Assembly (NCBI GenBank): GCA_009936675.1
Contig: JAACDY010000108.1
Location: forward strand, 1-19,997
DNA: 19,997 nt
Source of the DNA: Bacteroidota bacterium
Lineage (GTDB): Bacteria > Bacteroidota > Bacteroidia > Flavobacteriales > Flavobacteriaceae
Direction of reading: 5' to 3'
This document shows positions 7,145 through 15,195 of this stretch, piece by piece. The number at the start of each line of letters is the position of its first letter. Position 1 is the stretch's first letter. Under the pieces are notes generated by a model. The model made no database searches and was not told the DNA's origin. It worked only from the letters and a program-made list of their open reading frames with translations. The position numbers were made by a program, and so were the translations under genes.

Positions 7145-8560
7145 ATGAATCGAATCCTCATTTTCATAAGTATCACCTCCCTTTTTTGGATGGGATGTGA
7201 AAATCCCTCAGTCAATGAGCCGAAAAGACCAAACATCGTTTTCCTTTTGGCCGATGATATGGGTTATGGTGATTTTGAAAAGGTTGGAGGATCAACAAAA
7301 ACCCCCAACTTGAATCGACTGGCTGAAGAAGGCGTTTTTTTTGATAATTTTTATGCCGCAGGGCCCAACTGCTCCCCTTCAAGGACAGGGCTTATGACAG
7401 GGAAAAGTCCCGCCAAAGTGGGTATGTACAGCTATAGACCTCCTCTGCACCCCCTTCATCTACCCGATCAAGAAGTCACCCTTGCCGAACTTTTGAAAAC
7501 AAAAGGGTATCAAACGGCACATATTGGGAAATGGCATTTGGGAGAATTAATGGAAAAGCCTGTGTTTAATCATCCACAACCCCAAGATCAAGGTTTTGAT
7601 TATTCACTAGGAACGGAAAACAATGCAGAGCCTTCTCATCTCAATCCCATCAATTTTGTGCGCAATGGAAAAGCCCTTGGTCTTGTTGAGGGGTATTCTT
7701 GCCAGATCGTTGCCCAAGAATGCATGGACTGGCTCGATCAAAAAAATGATGATCCTTTCTTTTTGTACGTCGCTTTTCATGAACCTCATGCCAAGGTCGC
7801 TTCCCCTCCCAAACTGGTTGAAAAATATTCGGATCAAGCTCTAAAAGATGCAAAGTATTTGGCCAATATTGACCATTTAGACATGGCCATTGGACGGTTG
7901 TTAGACTATCTCGAACAGAATGACTTGATGGACAATACGATCATCATGTTTAGTTCGGACAATGGTTCCTACCGCTTAGCCTCCAATGCAGGATTAAAAG
8001 CCGTAAAAAGCTATTTATACGATGGTGGAATCCGTGTTCCAGGGATTGTCAGATGGCCAGGAATTAAAACCGACAAAAAAGTAATCGATACTCCCACAGG
8101 TTTGGTTGATGTACTTCCCACCCTATGTGAAATCACAGGGATTGATCCACCAGATGATCTCGACGGGACAAGCTTTCTGCCTCTTTTAGAAGGAAAGCCC
8201 TTCGTCCGAAAACGGCCTCTTTACTGGTTCTTTTATCGCACTGTTCCAGAAATTGCTATGCGGGTTGGAAATCATATGATTTTGGGCCTAGACCGGGATA
8301 CCATTCCCAGGTCTCATCAATTTTCCCAAGACGACTATGATTATCTTAAAACCATTTCTCTTAAAGATTACGAATTGTACGATTTACGACAGGACTTTTC
8401 ACAAAAAAATAATCTTTTTGATGCACATCCCAAAAAAGACTCCCTAAAAGCACTGATTGATCATCAATTGGTGGAAATAAGAAATCTCCTCTATCCTTGG
8501 AAAGAATTGCCCATTAAATTAGACCGAAGGAAAAATAAAATAAAATGGGTTCGATACTAA
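7145..8560 (+). CDS. Sulfatase (type I, formylglycine-dependent), predicted lipoprotein
   Basis: Hydrolyses a sulfate ester in the periplasm or at the cell surface; the substrate is not predictable. The 471 residues begin with a lipoprotein signal peptide ending WMGC (Cys18). The sulfatase fold follows: NIVFLLADDMGYGDF with the calcium ligands D37/D38, the modification motif CSPSR with Cys76 (to be converted to formylglycine), GKWHLG (128-133), and FSSDNGSY further on. The full family length is present with no break. The C-terminal part has the usual ELYDLRQDF segment. ATG gives the clean lipoprotein signal; a TTG 15 bp earlier is less likely. No SusC/SusD or glycoside hydrolase genes are nearby, so it is not part of a visible polysaccharide locus. 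It needs a formylglycine-generating enzyme encoded elsewhere. Related S1 subfamilies act on sulfated glycans or aryl sulfates. Confidence 0.92.
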   Translation: MNRILIFISITSLFWMGCENPSVNEPKRPNIVFLLADDMGYGDFEKVGGSTKTPNLNRLAEEGVFFDNFYAAGPNCSPSRTGLMTGKSPAKVGMYSYRPPLHPLHLPDQEVTLAELLKTKGYQTAHIGKWHLGELMEKPVFNHPQPQDQGFDYSLGTENNAEPSHLNPINFVRNGKALGLVEGYSCQIVAQECMDWLDQKNDDPFFLYVAFHEPHAKVASPPKLVEKYSDQALKDAKYLANIDHLDMAIGRLLDYLEQNDLMDNTIIMFSSDNGSYRLASNAGLKAVKSYLYDGGIRVPGIVRWPGIKTDKKVIDTPTGLVDVLPTLCEITGIDPPDDLDGTSFLPLLEGKPFVRKRPLYWFFYRTVPEIAMRVGNHMILGLDRDTIPRSHQFSQDDYDYLKTISLKDYELYDLRQDFSQKNNLFDAHPKKDSLKALIDHQLVEIRNLLYPWKELPIKLDRRKNKIKWVRY

Positions 8561-8602
8561 CAAAAATTTGGTCGATGGAAATTGAATTTTTATATTGCTG
8601 TT

Positions 8603-9466
8603 ATGAGTTCAATAGCTTTCAAAAAAATATTGGTCGGATTTGCATTCTCGCCCAACTTAAAGGCGAATGTCTTCGAGTCCTTGAGAATGGCACATTTTTT
8701 TGGGGGAGAGCTGATCTTTGTTCACGCAGGAAGTAAAACCCCCGAAAAAGAAACTCGTTTTAAAGAAATCGTTGCATCCAGTCCCGTTCAGTCAGAGAAA
8801 ATCATGATCGAGTGGAGGGTGGGTAGTCCCGTCAATACGCTCTTACAGGCCAGCCAAGAATTTGATGTAGATTTGATTTTATTAGGTGCGCTGAAAAGAG
8901 AAAATGTACTAAAGTTTTATTTGGGTTCAATTGCCAGAAAAATTACCCGTAAGGCTAAGTGTTCTGTACTCTTATTGATCAATCCCTCTGTGGAAAGGCG
9001 GCCCTGCCAACACATTGTAGTCAACGGATTTGATAGTCCTCAAACCAAAGACACCATTAGGGCTTCATTTATGGTTGCAAAAGCTTTGGGATCCAAAAAA
9101 ATATCCCTAGTGGAGGAGATTAGCCGATCCAAAGTTGCTGTTGCTGTTGATGATGACAGAAGTTTGAGACGGGCCACCCTCAAAAAGGAAAAGCTGAGGC
9201 GTCAGGAGCATACCAGAGTAAAAGATGTTGTCAAAAAACTTCCTGCCGAATTGACCAGTGACATCAATTGGATCACCCAGAGCATTTTTGGAAGAAGAGG
9301 GTACTCCATAGGGCACTATGCCAAAGTAGTACGGGCCGACCTGCTGGTGATGAATGCACAAGAAAACCTCAGCTTTGTCGACCGTCTGATTACAAGAGAT
9401 ATTGAACATATTTTAGCCGAGTTACCCACGGATGTTTTAATCATAAATTCAAAAGGAGATGATTAA
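8603..9466 (+). CDS. Universal stress protein, tandem UspA domains
   Basis: Cytoplasmic protein of 287 residues with two UspA-type domains (about 4-128 and 132-287). Domain 1 begins FKKILVGFAFSPN and has LILLGALKRE...YLGSIARKI with CSVLLL. Domain 2 ends LLVMNAQENLSF...TDVLII. The usual ATP-binding pattern G-x2-G-x9-G-S/T is only partly kept. In domain 1 the first Gly and the final Gly-Ser are present but the second Gly is Lys. Domain 2 has lost most of it. Nucleotide binding is therefore doubtful, at least in domain 2. The gene overlaps the start of the SulP gene by 8 bp, so the two are translationally coupled. Such USPs often accompany SulP-type transporters and may regulate them (inference). 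ATG at MSSIAFKK was chosen over an upstream TTG. Confidence 0.85.
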   Translation: MSSIAFKKILVGFAFSPNLKANVFESLRMAHFFGGELIFVHAGSKTPEKETRFKEIVASSPVQSEKIMIEWRVGSPVNTLLQASQEFDVDLILLGALKRENVLKFYLGSIARKITRKAKCSVLLLINPSVERRPCQHIVVNGFDSPQTKDTIRASFMVAKALGSKKISLVEEISRSKVAVAVDDDRSLRRATLKKEKLRRQEHTRVKDVVKKLPAELTSDINWITQSIFGRRGYSIGHYAKVVRADLLVMNAQENLSFVDRLITRDIEHILAELPTDVLIINSKGDD

Positions 9467-11672
9467 AGCTGCACCTTTTAAGCAATTTTTAGGAGGCTTA
9501 CCCAAAAACATTTTTTCGGGCTTTGTTGTTTCTCTGATTGCTTTGCCTTTGGGTCTTGGTTTGGCCATTGCCTCAGAGGCTCCTCCTATTGCGGGAATCA
9601 TTGCTGCCATTGCGGGAGGTATAGTAGTTTCTGTATTGGGAGGATCACATCTGACCATAACAGGTCCTGGAAATGGCCTGGTTATCGTCGTTCTCTCTTC
9701 CATCGTAGGGATGGGTGGAGGTGACTTATACCAAGGGTATTTATATACCTTAGCTGCGATAATGTTGTCTGGATTATTGCTTTTTATTTTTGGCGTTTTT
9801 CGCTTAGGAGCATTGAGTGAATTTTTTCCTACCACAGCACTTCAAGGAATGTTGGCCGCTATTGGTGTTGGTATTTTGGCCAAGCAATTTCATGTTATGT
9901 TGGGCTTTACCGAGGTCAAAGGCAATACCATTGATCAATTGATTCTGATCCCCAGCTCCATCAAAAATCTATTGAGCAATCCATCAAGCGATATTATTTT
10001 GGCCAGTGCGATCGGTATATTGAGTCTGATCTTTTTATTTCTTTATGCGCGGATTAGAAATTCTATTTTTCAATTGATCCCTGCACCCATGTGGGTCGTA
10101 ATTGCTTCCATTGGTGTAATGTATTATTACGATCTGATTCTGAAAACCCCAGAGGTGCTGGGAACCAATCTGATGATCACACTGCCCGATAACCTATTGG
10201 CATCCCTGCCTAGCCCCGACTTCGGTAAAATATTAGACTCCGATTTCATGGGCTATACCCTTTCCATTACTCTTGTGGCTGTGATTGAGTCTTTGCTGAG
10301 CATTAAAGCCGTTGACAAGCTGGACCCGCTAAAAAGAAGATCCAACATCAACAAAGACCTAAGGGCGTTGGGAATCGCAACAGGGATCAGTGGTTTTTTT
10401 GGTGGACTTAATGTAGTAACGGTCATTGCAAGAAGTTCGGTAAATGTAAACAACGGAGGAAACAATCGTTCCGCTAACTTTTTTCACGCGGCTTTTTTGG
10501 TTATATTTATATTGTTGTTCGCCAAGCAAATTCAAAAAATTCCCATGCCTGCCTTGGCGGCCATTCTGGTTTATACAGGATACCGATTGGCTACACCCGA
10601 AAACTTATTTCGAATTTATAAAGTCGGGAAAGAACAAGCTATCATTTTTTTGACCACCTTGATTGCAACCCTGATGACCAGTCTTACTACGGGAATCCTA
10701 TTAGGAATATTAGCCACTCTTTTGGTACACATCGTGCTCAACAAAAGTGGCGTTTTGTTTTCCCGTAATTGGTTGAAGCCGAATGTACTGATGTATTTGG
10801 AAGAAGAAACTGGTAATTACTATGTAAGCGTAAAGAATTTTTGCAGCTTTTTAAACTTTTTTAAACTAAAAGCCAAGCTGGACGAAATCCCTCCCAATGC
10901 CCATGCAATTGTCGATTTTTCTCTTTGTGAATTTGTAGATCATACCGTTATGGAAGGGCTAAATGATTACAGTCGAAGCTTTTCCCGTCAAAATGGATTT
11001 TTTGAGATCATAGGATTAGACGTTCACGAGGCCAAAACAGAACATCCTTTTGCCATTCGAAAGAGTTTGCCCGAATCGTCTTTTTTGAATTTTCAAATTT
11101 CGTTAACCAAAAGACAAAAGCTTCTGCAAAAATTGTCCACCATTCTGGACTGGAATTACCTGCCTGATCCTATTTCAAATTATGATGACCTAGAACGATT
11201 TTTCTACTTTAAAACCAAATGGATCAACTACCGTTACAACAATTTGGAAAGTAAAAATAAGGAGTTCTTGCTGTTCGACCTTTCCTACAGTGAAGGTGCT
11301 TTTATTGCCAAAGAAGATCTGAGGTCAACTTTTTTACAAATCAAAACGCCCAATAAAATGCCGATCTTTGCGCTGGACAAGGAGAACTTTATGACCAACA
11401 TCTTCCAGTTGTCTGGTTTACAAGATATTGACTTCAAGAAGCATCCCGATTTCTCGAGGAGGTTCTACCTTAGAGGCGAGGACATAAAAGCCATTCGATC
11501 CTTTTTCACAGACGAACTGATTTACTTCTTCGAAAGCCATCCTACCTACTACTTGGAATCCAACGGAGACAGTCTTTTGATTCGCAGTAAAGAACGATTG
11601 GCAAGCATACAAGAAATAAAACAAATGTTGGCTTTTGCTGAAGAACTTCTTAAAATTTTGGAAAATAAATAA
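9459..11672 (+). CDS. SulP-family anion transporter with STAS-like domain and extra C-terminal domain
   Basis: Inner-membrane anion transporter of 737 residues. The SulP membrane part spans about 12-430 with many hydrophobic segments and the signature GGSHLTITGPGNGL (61-74). It also has ALQGMLAAIGVGIL and the conserved IESLLSIKAVDKLD-x-KRRSNINKDL stretch (276-301). A STAS-like domain follows at about 455-525 (AHAIVDFSLCEFVDHTVMEG). The last ~175 residues (about 560-737) are an additional soluble domain containing HPDFSRRFYLRGED. Similar wording occurs in DUF3137-type proteins, but I cannot verify this. The substrate could be bicarbonate or sulfate; for bacterial SulP proteins next to UspA, bicarbonate is a common guess, and no carbonic anhydrase lies in the window to confirm it. 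The ATG overlaps the end of the UspA gene, preceded by AAAAGGAG, one of the few good Shine-Dalgarno-like sites here. Confidence 0.9.
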   Translation: MIKAAPFKQFLGGLPKNIFSGFVVSLIALPLGLGLAIASEAPPIAGIIAAIAGGIVVSVLGGSHLTITGPGNGLVIVVLSSIVGMGGGDLYQGYLYTLAAIMLSGLLLFIFGVFRLGALSEFFPTTALQGMLAAIGVGILAKQFHVMLGFTEVKGNTIDQLILIPSSIKNLLSNPSSDIILASAIGILSLIFLFLYARIRNSIFQLIPAPMWVVIASIGVMYYYDLILKTPEVLGTNLMITLPDNLLASLPSPDFGKILDSDFMGYTLSITLVAVIESLLSIKAVDKLDPLKRRSNINKDLRALGIATGISGFFGGLNVVTVIARSSVNVNNGGNNRSANFFHAAFLVIFILLFAKQIQKIPMPALAAILVYTGYRLATPENLFRIYKVGKEQAIIFLTTLIATLMTSLTTGILLGILATLLVHIVLNKSGVLFSRNWLKPNVLMYLEEETGNYYVSVKNFCSFLNFFKLKAKLDEIPPNAHAIVDFSLCEFVDHTVMEGLNDYSRSFSRQNGFFEIIGLDVHEAKTEHPFAIRKSLPESSFLNFQISLTKRQKLLQKLSTILDWNYLPDPISNYDDLERFFYFKTKWINYRYNNLESKNKEFLLFDLSYSEGAFIAKEDLRSTFLQIKTPNKMPIFALDKENFMTNIFQLSGLQDIDFKKHPDFSRRFYLRGEDIKAIRSFFTDELIYFFESHPTYYLESNGDSLLIRSKERLASIQEIKQMLAFAEELLKILENK

Positions 11673-11689
11673 AATTATCATTTACTTTG
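11658..11689 (+). promoter_or_regulatory. Candidate promoter of the SMP-30/peptidase/rnpA operon
   Basis: TTG at 11658-11660 (inside the end of the SulP gene) and TTACTTTG at 11682-11689 are 21 bp apart; the -7 box has one mismatch to TAnnTTTG. Transcription would start near 11696 and give a leader of about 40 bases before the SMP-30 ATG. A weak dyad (TTGAA 11687-11691, TTCAA 11704-11708) followed by a run of T overlaps this region and could instead end SulP transcription. The call is tentative. Confidence 0.35.
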
Positions 11690-11736
11690 AATGTTGAGGG
11701 TACTTCAATTTTTTTATCAAATCAAACCCCAAAACC

Positions 11737-12747
11737 ATGAAACTTAAAATTATTCCACTATTTGCGATTTGCTTTGTAACCTACTTAGCAGCTCAGGAAA
11801 AAAGAACCCTTGGAAGTGTAGAACGACTGCTTCCCGAAATAGATCAGTATGTGGCTCCAGGAGCCGAAATCGAGATTCTTGCAGAGGGTTTTGGCTGGTC
11901 GGAAGGACCTGTTTGGGTAGATCGACTCGATGCTGTTATATTTTCTGATGTCCCCGCCAATAAAACCTATAAATGGGATGAAAAAGACGGTCTAAGTGTC
12001 TTCCTCGACCCCAGTGGCTATACTGGAATTGCTCCCCGAGGAAAGAAGGGCGGTCTCAACGCCGAGAACAGGGATGAGAGTGGCTCCAATGGCTTAGTCT
12101 TGGATGCCAATGGTGTCTTGACCATTTGTATGCACGGAGACAGAAGAGTAGCCCGTCTTGACGATTGGGACAAGAAGAGTTTTACAACCATCATCGGAAA
12201 ATATCAAGGAAAATACTTCAACAGTCCCAATGATTTGGTCTTCGCCAAAAATGGGGATTTGTATTTTACTGATCCGCCCTACGGTTTGAAAAAAGGAGAT
12301 AAAGACCCTCTAAAAGAATTGGATTTCAACGGTGTTTTTAAACTAACGCCTTCGGGATCCCTTTCTCTAATCATCGACAACTTGACCCGACCCAATGGAG
12401 TGGCCATCTCTAATGATCAAAAGACGCTATACGTGGCCGTTTCTGATCCCAAAGACCGGAGAATCATGGCCTATGACATTCAACCCAATGGGGTTGAAAA
12501 TGGCAGAGTTTTTTTTAACGATGACGCTTTGAGGAAAGAAGACCGAGGAAATTTTGACGGACTAAAAATTCATCCATCGGGAACCATTTTCTCAACTGGC
12601 CCAGGAGGTGTATTGATCATTACCCCCGAAGGCAAACACCTCGGCACCATCAGAACGCAAGAGAAAACAGCCAATTGTGCTTTTGACTCCAAACATGAAT
12701 ATCTTTACATGACCACCCATATGTACCTAACCCGCATCAAATTATAA
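11737..12747 (+). CDS. Exported SMP-30/gluconolactonase-family protein
   Basis: Six-bladed beta-propeller lactonase of the SGL/SMP-30/LRE family, 336 residues, with a signal peptide (about 1-19, ending LAAQ), so it acts in the periplasm. Family marks are SEGPVW with E56, GSNGL (N119), the central SPNDLVFAKNGDLYFTDPPYG with N165, RPNGVAIS (218-225) and FDGLKIHPSG with D274. E56, N165 and D274 fit the divalent-metal ligands of the family. The likely reaction is hydrolysis of a sugar lactone such as gluconolactone, but related proteins act on other lactones or phosphotriesters, so the substrate is open. It is the first gene of a five-gene plus-strand unit. The MBL gene begins 4 bp after its stop. 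Confidence 0.9.
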   Translation: MKLKIIPLFAICFVTYLAAQEKRTLGSVERLLPEIDQYVAPGAEIEILAEGFGWSEGPVWVDRLDAVIFSDVPANKTYKWDEKDGLSVFLDPSGYTGIAPRGKKGGLNAENRDESGSNGLVLDANGVLTICMHGDRRVARLDDWDKKSFTTIIGKYQGKYFNSPNDLVFAKNGDLYFTDPPYGLKKGDKDPLKELDFNGVFKLTPSGSLSLIIDNLTRPNGVAISNDQKTLYVAVSDPKDRRIMAYDIQPNGVENGRVFFNDDALRKEDRGNFDGLKIHPSGTIFSTGPGGVLIITPEGKHLGTIRTQEKTANCAFDSKHEYLYMTTHMYLTRIKL

Positions 12748-12751
12748 CCTT

Positions 12752-13603
12752 GTGGAGCTACACCCCATCAGTTGTGGAAATTTTAAATTGGATGGTGGTG
12801 CGATGTTCGGTGTTGTCCCCAAATTACTCTGGGAAAAAACCAATCCTGCCGATGCCAAAAACCGCATCGAAATGTGTAGCCGTTCTTTGTTGATAGAAGA
12901 CGGCAATCGCCTCATTTTGATCGATACGGGAATGGGCAACAAACAAAGTGAAAAGTTTTTTAGCCATTATGCCCGCTGGGGTGATGAAAACTTAGACCAG
13001 TCACTTCGCCAAAAGGGATTCCACAGAGATGACATTACAGATGTTTTTTTTACCCACCTCCATTTTGACCATTGTGGAGACGCAATAAAAAGGCACAATA
13101 TGGGGATTCTTGAGCCTTCTTTTAAAAATGCTGTTTTTTGGTCACATGAAAATCATTGGCAATGGGCGACCCAACCCAACCCTAGAGAAAAAGCTTCTTT
13201 CCTCTCAGAGAATATTCTGCCGATAGAAGAAAGTGGTCAACTTCAACTCCTTAAAGGAGAAGACTTTTTGTTGGAAGACACTCCTTTGGATTTTGATATC
13301 ATTTTGGTAAACGGTCATACCGAAAAACAAATGCTGCCCGTCTTAAAATACAAAGGCAATACACTGGTTTTTGCTGCCGATCTTATTCCTACCGTCGGTC
13401 ATTTGCCCATTCCATATGTAATGGGATATGATACCCGGCCTTTGCTGACTGTGGAGGAAAAATATCAATTTTTAAATCTGGCTTGCGAAAACAATTTCTT
13501 GTTATTTTTAGAACATGACCCCTACAGCGAATTGATCTCTCTAAAACAGACAGAAAAAGGAGTACGATTGGGAAAAACACATACCATAGCTAACTTTTTT
13601 TAA
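12752..13603 (+). CDS. MBL-fold metallo-hydrolase (lactonase-like)
   Basis: Cytoplasmic metallo-beta-lactamase-fold hydrolase of 283 residues without a signal peptide. The two-metal site is complete: THLHFDH gives H102, H104, D106 and H107, with H189 in VNGHTEKQ, D210 in FAADLIP and H255 in FLEHDP. The N-terminal GGAMFGVVPKLLW (15-27) and LILIDTGMGN (54-63) are typical of the AiiA/YtnP-like group that includes acyl-homoserine-lactone and other lactone hydrolases. A lactonase would fit the SMP-30 neighbour, but this group has many unassigned members, so the substrate is inference. GTG is the only start triplet between the SMP-30 stop and the conserved region. Its TAA shares one base with the ATG of the S8 gene (TAATG), implying coupling. 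Confidence 0.86.
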   Translation: MELHPISCGNFKLDGGAMFGVVPKLLWEKTNPADAKNRIEMCSRSLLIEDGNRLILIDTGMGNKQSEKFFSHYARWGDENLDQSLRQKGFHRDDITDVFFTHLHFDHCGDAIKRHNMGILEPSFKNAVFWSHENHWQWATQPNPREKASFLSENILPIEESGQLQLLKGEDFLLEDTPLDFDIILVNGHTEKQMLPVLKYKGNTLVFAADLIPTVGHLPIPYVMGYDTRPLLTVEEKYQFLNLACENNFLLFLEHDPYSELISLKQTEKGVRLGKTHTIANFF

Positions 13604-15195
13604 TGAAAAAATTCTTTGGTATTCTGATTTTCCCCCTGATGATCTCCTGCGGTAGCATTAAGTTTGTGGGCGACCCTACAACCACCCCCTTGATCAAATA
13701 CAGCAAAAAAGAGTCGCTAGTTGAAGAGGAAAAAAAGTTCTGGCACTTGATGGATCTACGTACGGACAGTATTGCGGGAATGAGCGTAGATCGTGCCCAC
13801 AACGAACTGATCAGAGATCAAAAAGGAGAAACAGTAATTGTAGCAGTGATTGACTCTGGAGTTGATATTGATCATCCCGAGTTGGAAGGGATTATCTGGG
13901 TAAACGAAGATGAAATTCCAAACAACCTTATTGATGATGATCAAAACGGTTATGTGGACGATATTCACGGCTGGAATTTTCTCGGCGCCTCCGAATTGGA
14001 AAATATGGAATCTGTGCGACTGCAAAAGAAAGAAGCCCCTGGATCTGAAGCGTTCGAAAAATTTGAAAAGCAAAGACTCAAAAGCATCAAAGGCAAAAAG
14101 GAAGAGCTGGCCGATATTGAGGACATGATACAAAGGGGCCAAAAATCAGACAGTATCATCAAAGCCACATTAGGGAAAAAGGAGTATTCCATTGAGGAAG
14201 CAGAGGGCTTTTCTCCCAAAACTTTTGCTTTTATGGAAGCTTTGATTTTCAAACGCTTTCTCGAAGAAAATCAACTGACAAAGTTAAAACTTGAGATTTA
14301 TAAAAAAGGAGCGCAAAGTGGAATTGATGCCCACTACAATATCGAATTTGACGGTAGGGCTGTTGTTGGGGATGACCCCGATAATATCGACGATAAGGGG
14401 TATGGAAATGCTAATGTTATTGGTCCCAAAAAGGAAGGTGCCAACCACGGCACCCATGTGTCTGGAATCATTGCTGCCAACCGCAGTAATGACGATGGCA
14501 ATAGGGGGGTTTTTGATCGTGCCAAGATAATGGTACTGAGGGCTGTTCCCGACGGTGACGAATACGACAAAGATGTGGCCTTGGCCATTCGATATGCAGT
14601 GGACAATGGCGCTAAGGTGATCAATACGAGTTTTGGCAAGGGCTACTCTCCCCACAAAGATTGGGTTTGGGACGCACTAAAATACGCTGAGAAGAAAGAT
14701 GTCTTGATCGTCAATGCTGCTGGGAATAGTGGAGCCAACGTTGACCCTGGAAGGAAAAAAAGTTATGTGACCGATGAGGTTGGAGGAAAAGAAATTGTTT
14801 CAAATTTTCTATCGGTGGGTGCCGTAGGCTCCTCCTACGATGAAGGGCAAGTCGCTTCTTTTTCCAATTTCGGTTCCGTAAACGTTGATGTTTTTGCTCC
14901 AGGATCTAAAATCTGGTCAAGCGTTCCTCACGGAAAATATGATTACTACAGTGGAACCTCCATGGCTGCGCCCAATGCTACTGGAGTCGCAGCAGCGCTA
15001 AGGTCCTTTTTTCCCAAGTTGAAAGCTCATCAGGTCAAAAAAGTTTTGATGAACTCCGGCATACCTCTTTATCCAACGGTTGAAAACCCTGATAGTGGTG
15101 AATTGGTTAATCCCAAAACGCTATCCAAGTCTGGAAAAATGATTAATTTGTACAATGCCTTAATTTATGCCTCAAATAAAAGCTACAAAAAATGA
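13603..15195 (+). CDS. S8 (subtilisin-like) serine protease, lipoprotein
   Basis: Exported subtilase of 530 residues. The signal peptide ends LMISC (lipobox, Cys16), so it is predicted to be lipid-anchored in the envelope. The catalytic triad is intact: Asp84 in VAVIDSGVDIDHPEL, His282 in NHGTHVSGIIA and Ser453 in YSGTSMAAPN; the oxyanion Asn375 is in NAAGN. Between Asp and His lies a long highly charged insertion (about 132-250, rich in Lys and Glu, coiled-coil-like), which replaces the short connection of classical subtilisins. An acidic loop NLIDDDQNGYVDD (108-120) may bind calcium. There is no Por-type sorting domain at the C-terminus. The ATG overlaps the upstream stop by 1 bp and the TGA overlaps the M1 start by 4 bp. 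The substrate is unknown; degradation of misfolded or dietary protein is possible. Confidence 0.93.
   Translation: MKKFFGILIFPLMISCGSIKFVGDPTTTPLIKYSKKESLVEEEKKFWHLMDLRTDSIAGMSVDRAHNELIRDQKGETVIVAVIDSGVDIDHPELEGIIWVNEDEIPNNLIDDDQNGYVDDIHGWNFLGASELENMESVRLQKKEAPGSEAFEKFEKQRLKSIKGKKEELADIEDMIQRGQKSDSIIKATLGKKEYSIEEAEGFSPKTFAFMEALIFKRFLEENQLTKLKLEIYKKGAQSGIDAHYNIEFDGRAVVGDDPDNIDDKGYGNANVIGPKKEGANHGTHVSGIIAANRSNDDGNRGVFDRAKIMVLRAVPDGDEYDKDVALAIRYAVDNGAKVINTSFGKGYSPHKDWVWDALKYAEKKDVLIVNAAGNSGANVDPGRKKSYVTDEVGGKEIVSNFLSVGAVGSSYDEGQVASFSNFGSVNVDVFAPGSKIWSSVPHGKYDYYSGTSMAAPNATGVAAALRSFFPKLKAHQVKKVLMNSGIPLYPTVENPDSGELVNPKTLSKSGKMINLYNALIYASNKSYKK

Noticed and set aside
6709..7236. 175-codon minus-strand open frame over the end of the Met-rich gene and the sulfatase start
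   Set aside because: It spans a terminator, a promoter and two well-supported genes, has no domain, and its composition looks like reverse-read coding sequence.
9449..9835. 128-codon minus-strand frame opposite the start of SulP
   Set aside because: Proline- and lysine-rich low-complexity translation, lies wholly against the SulP signature region.
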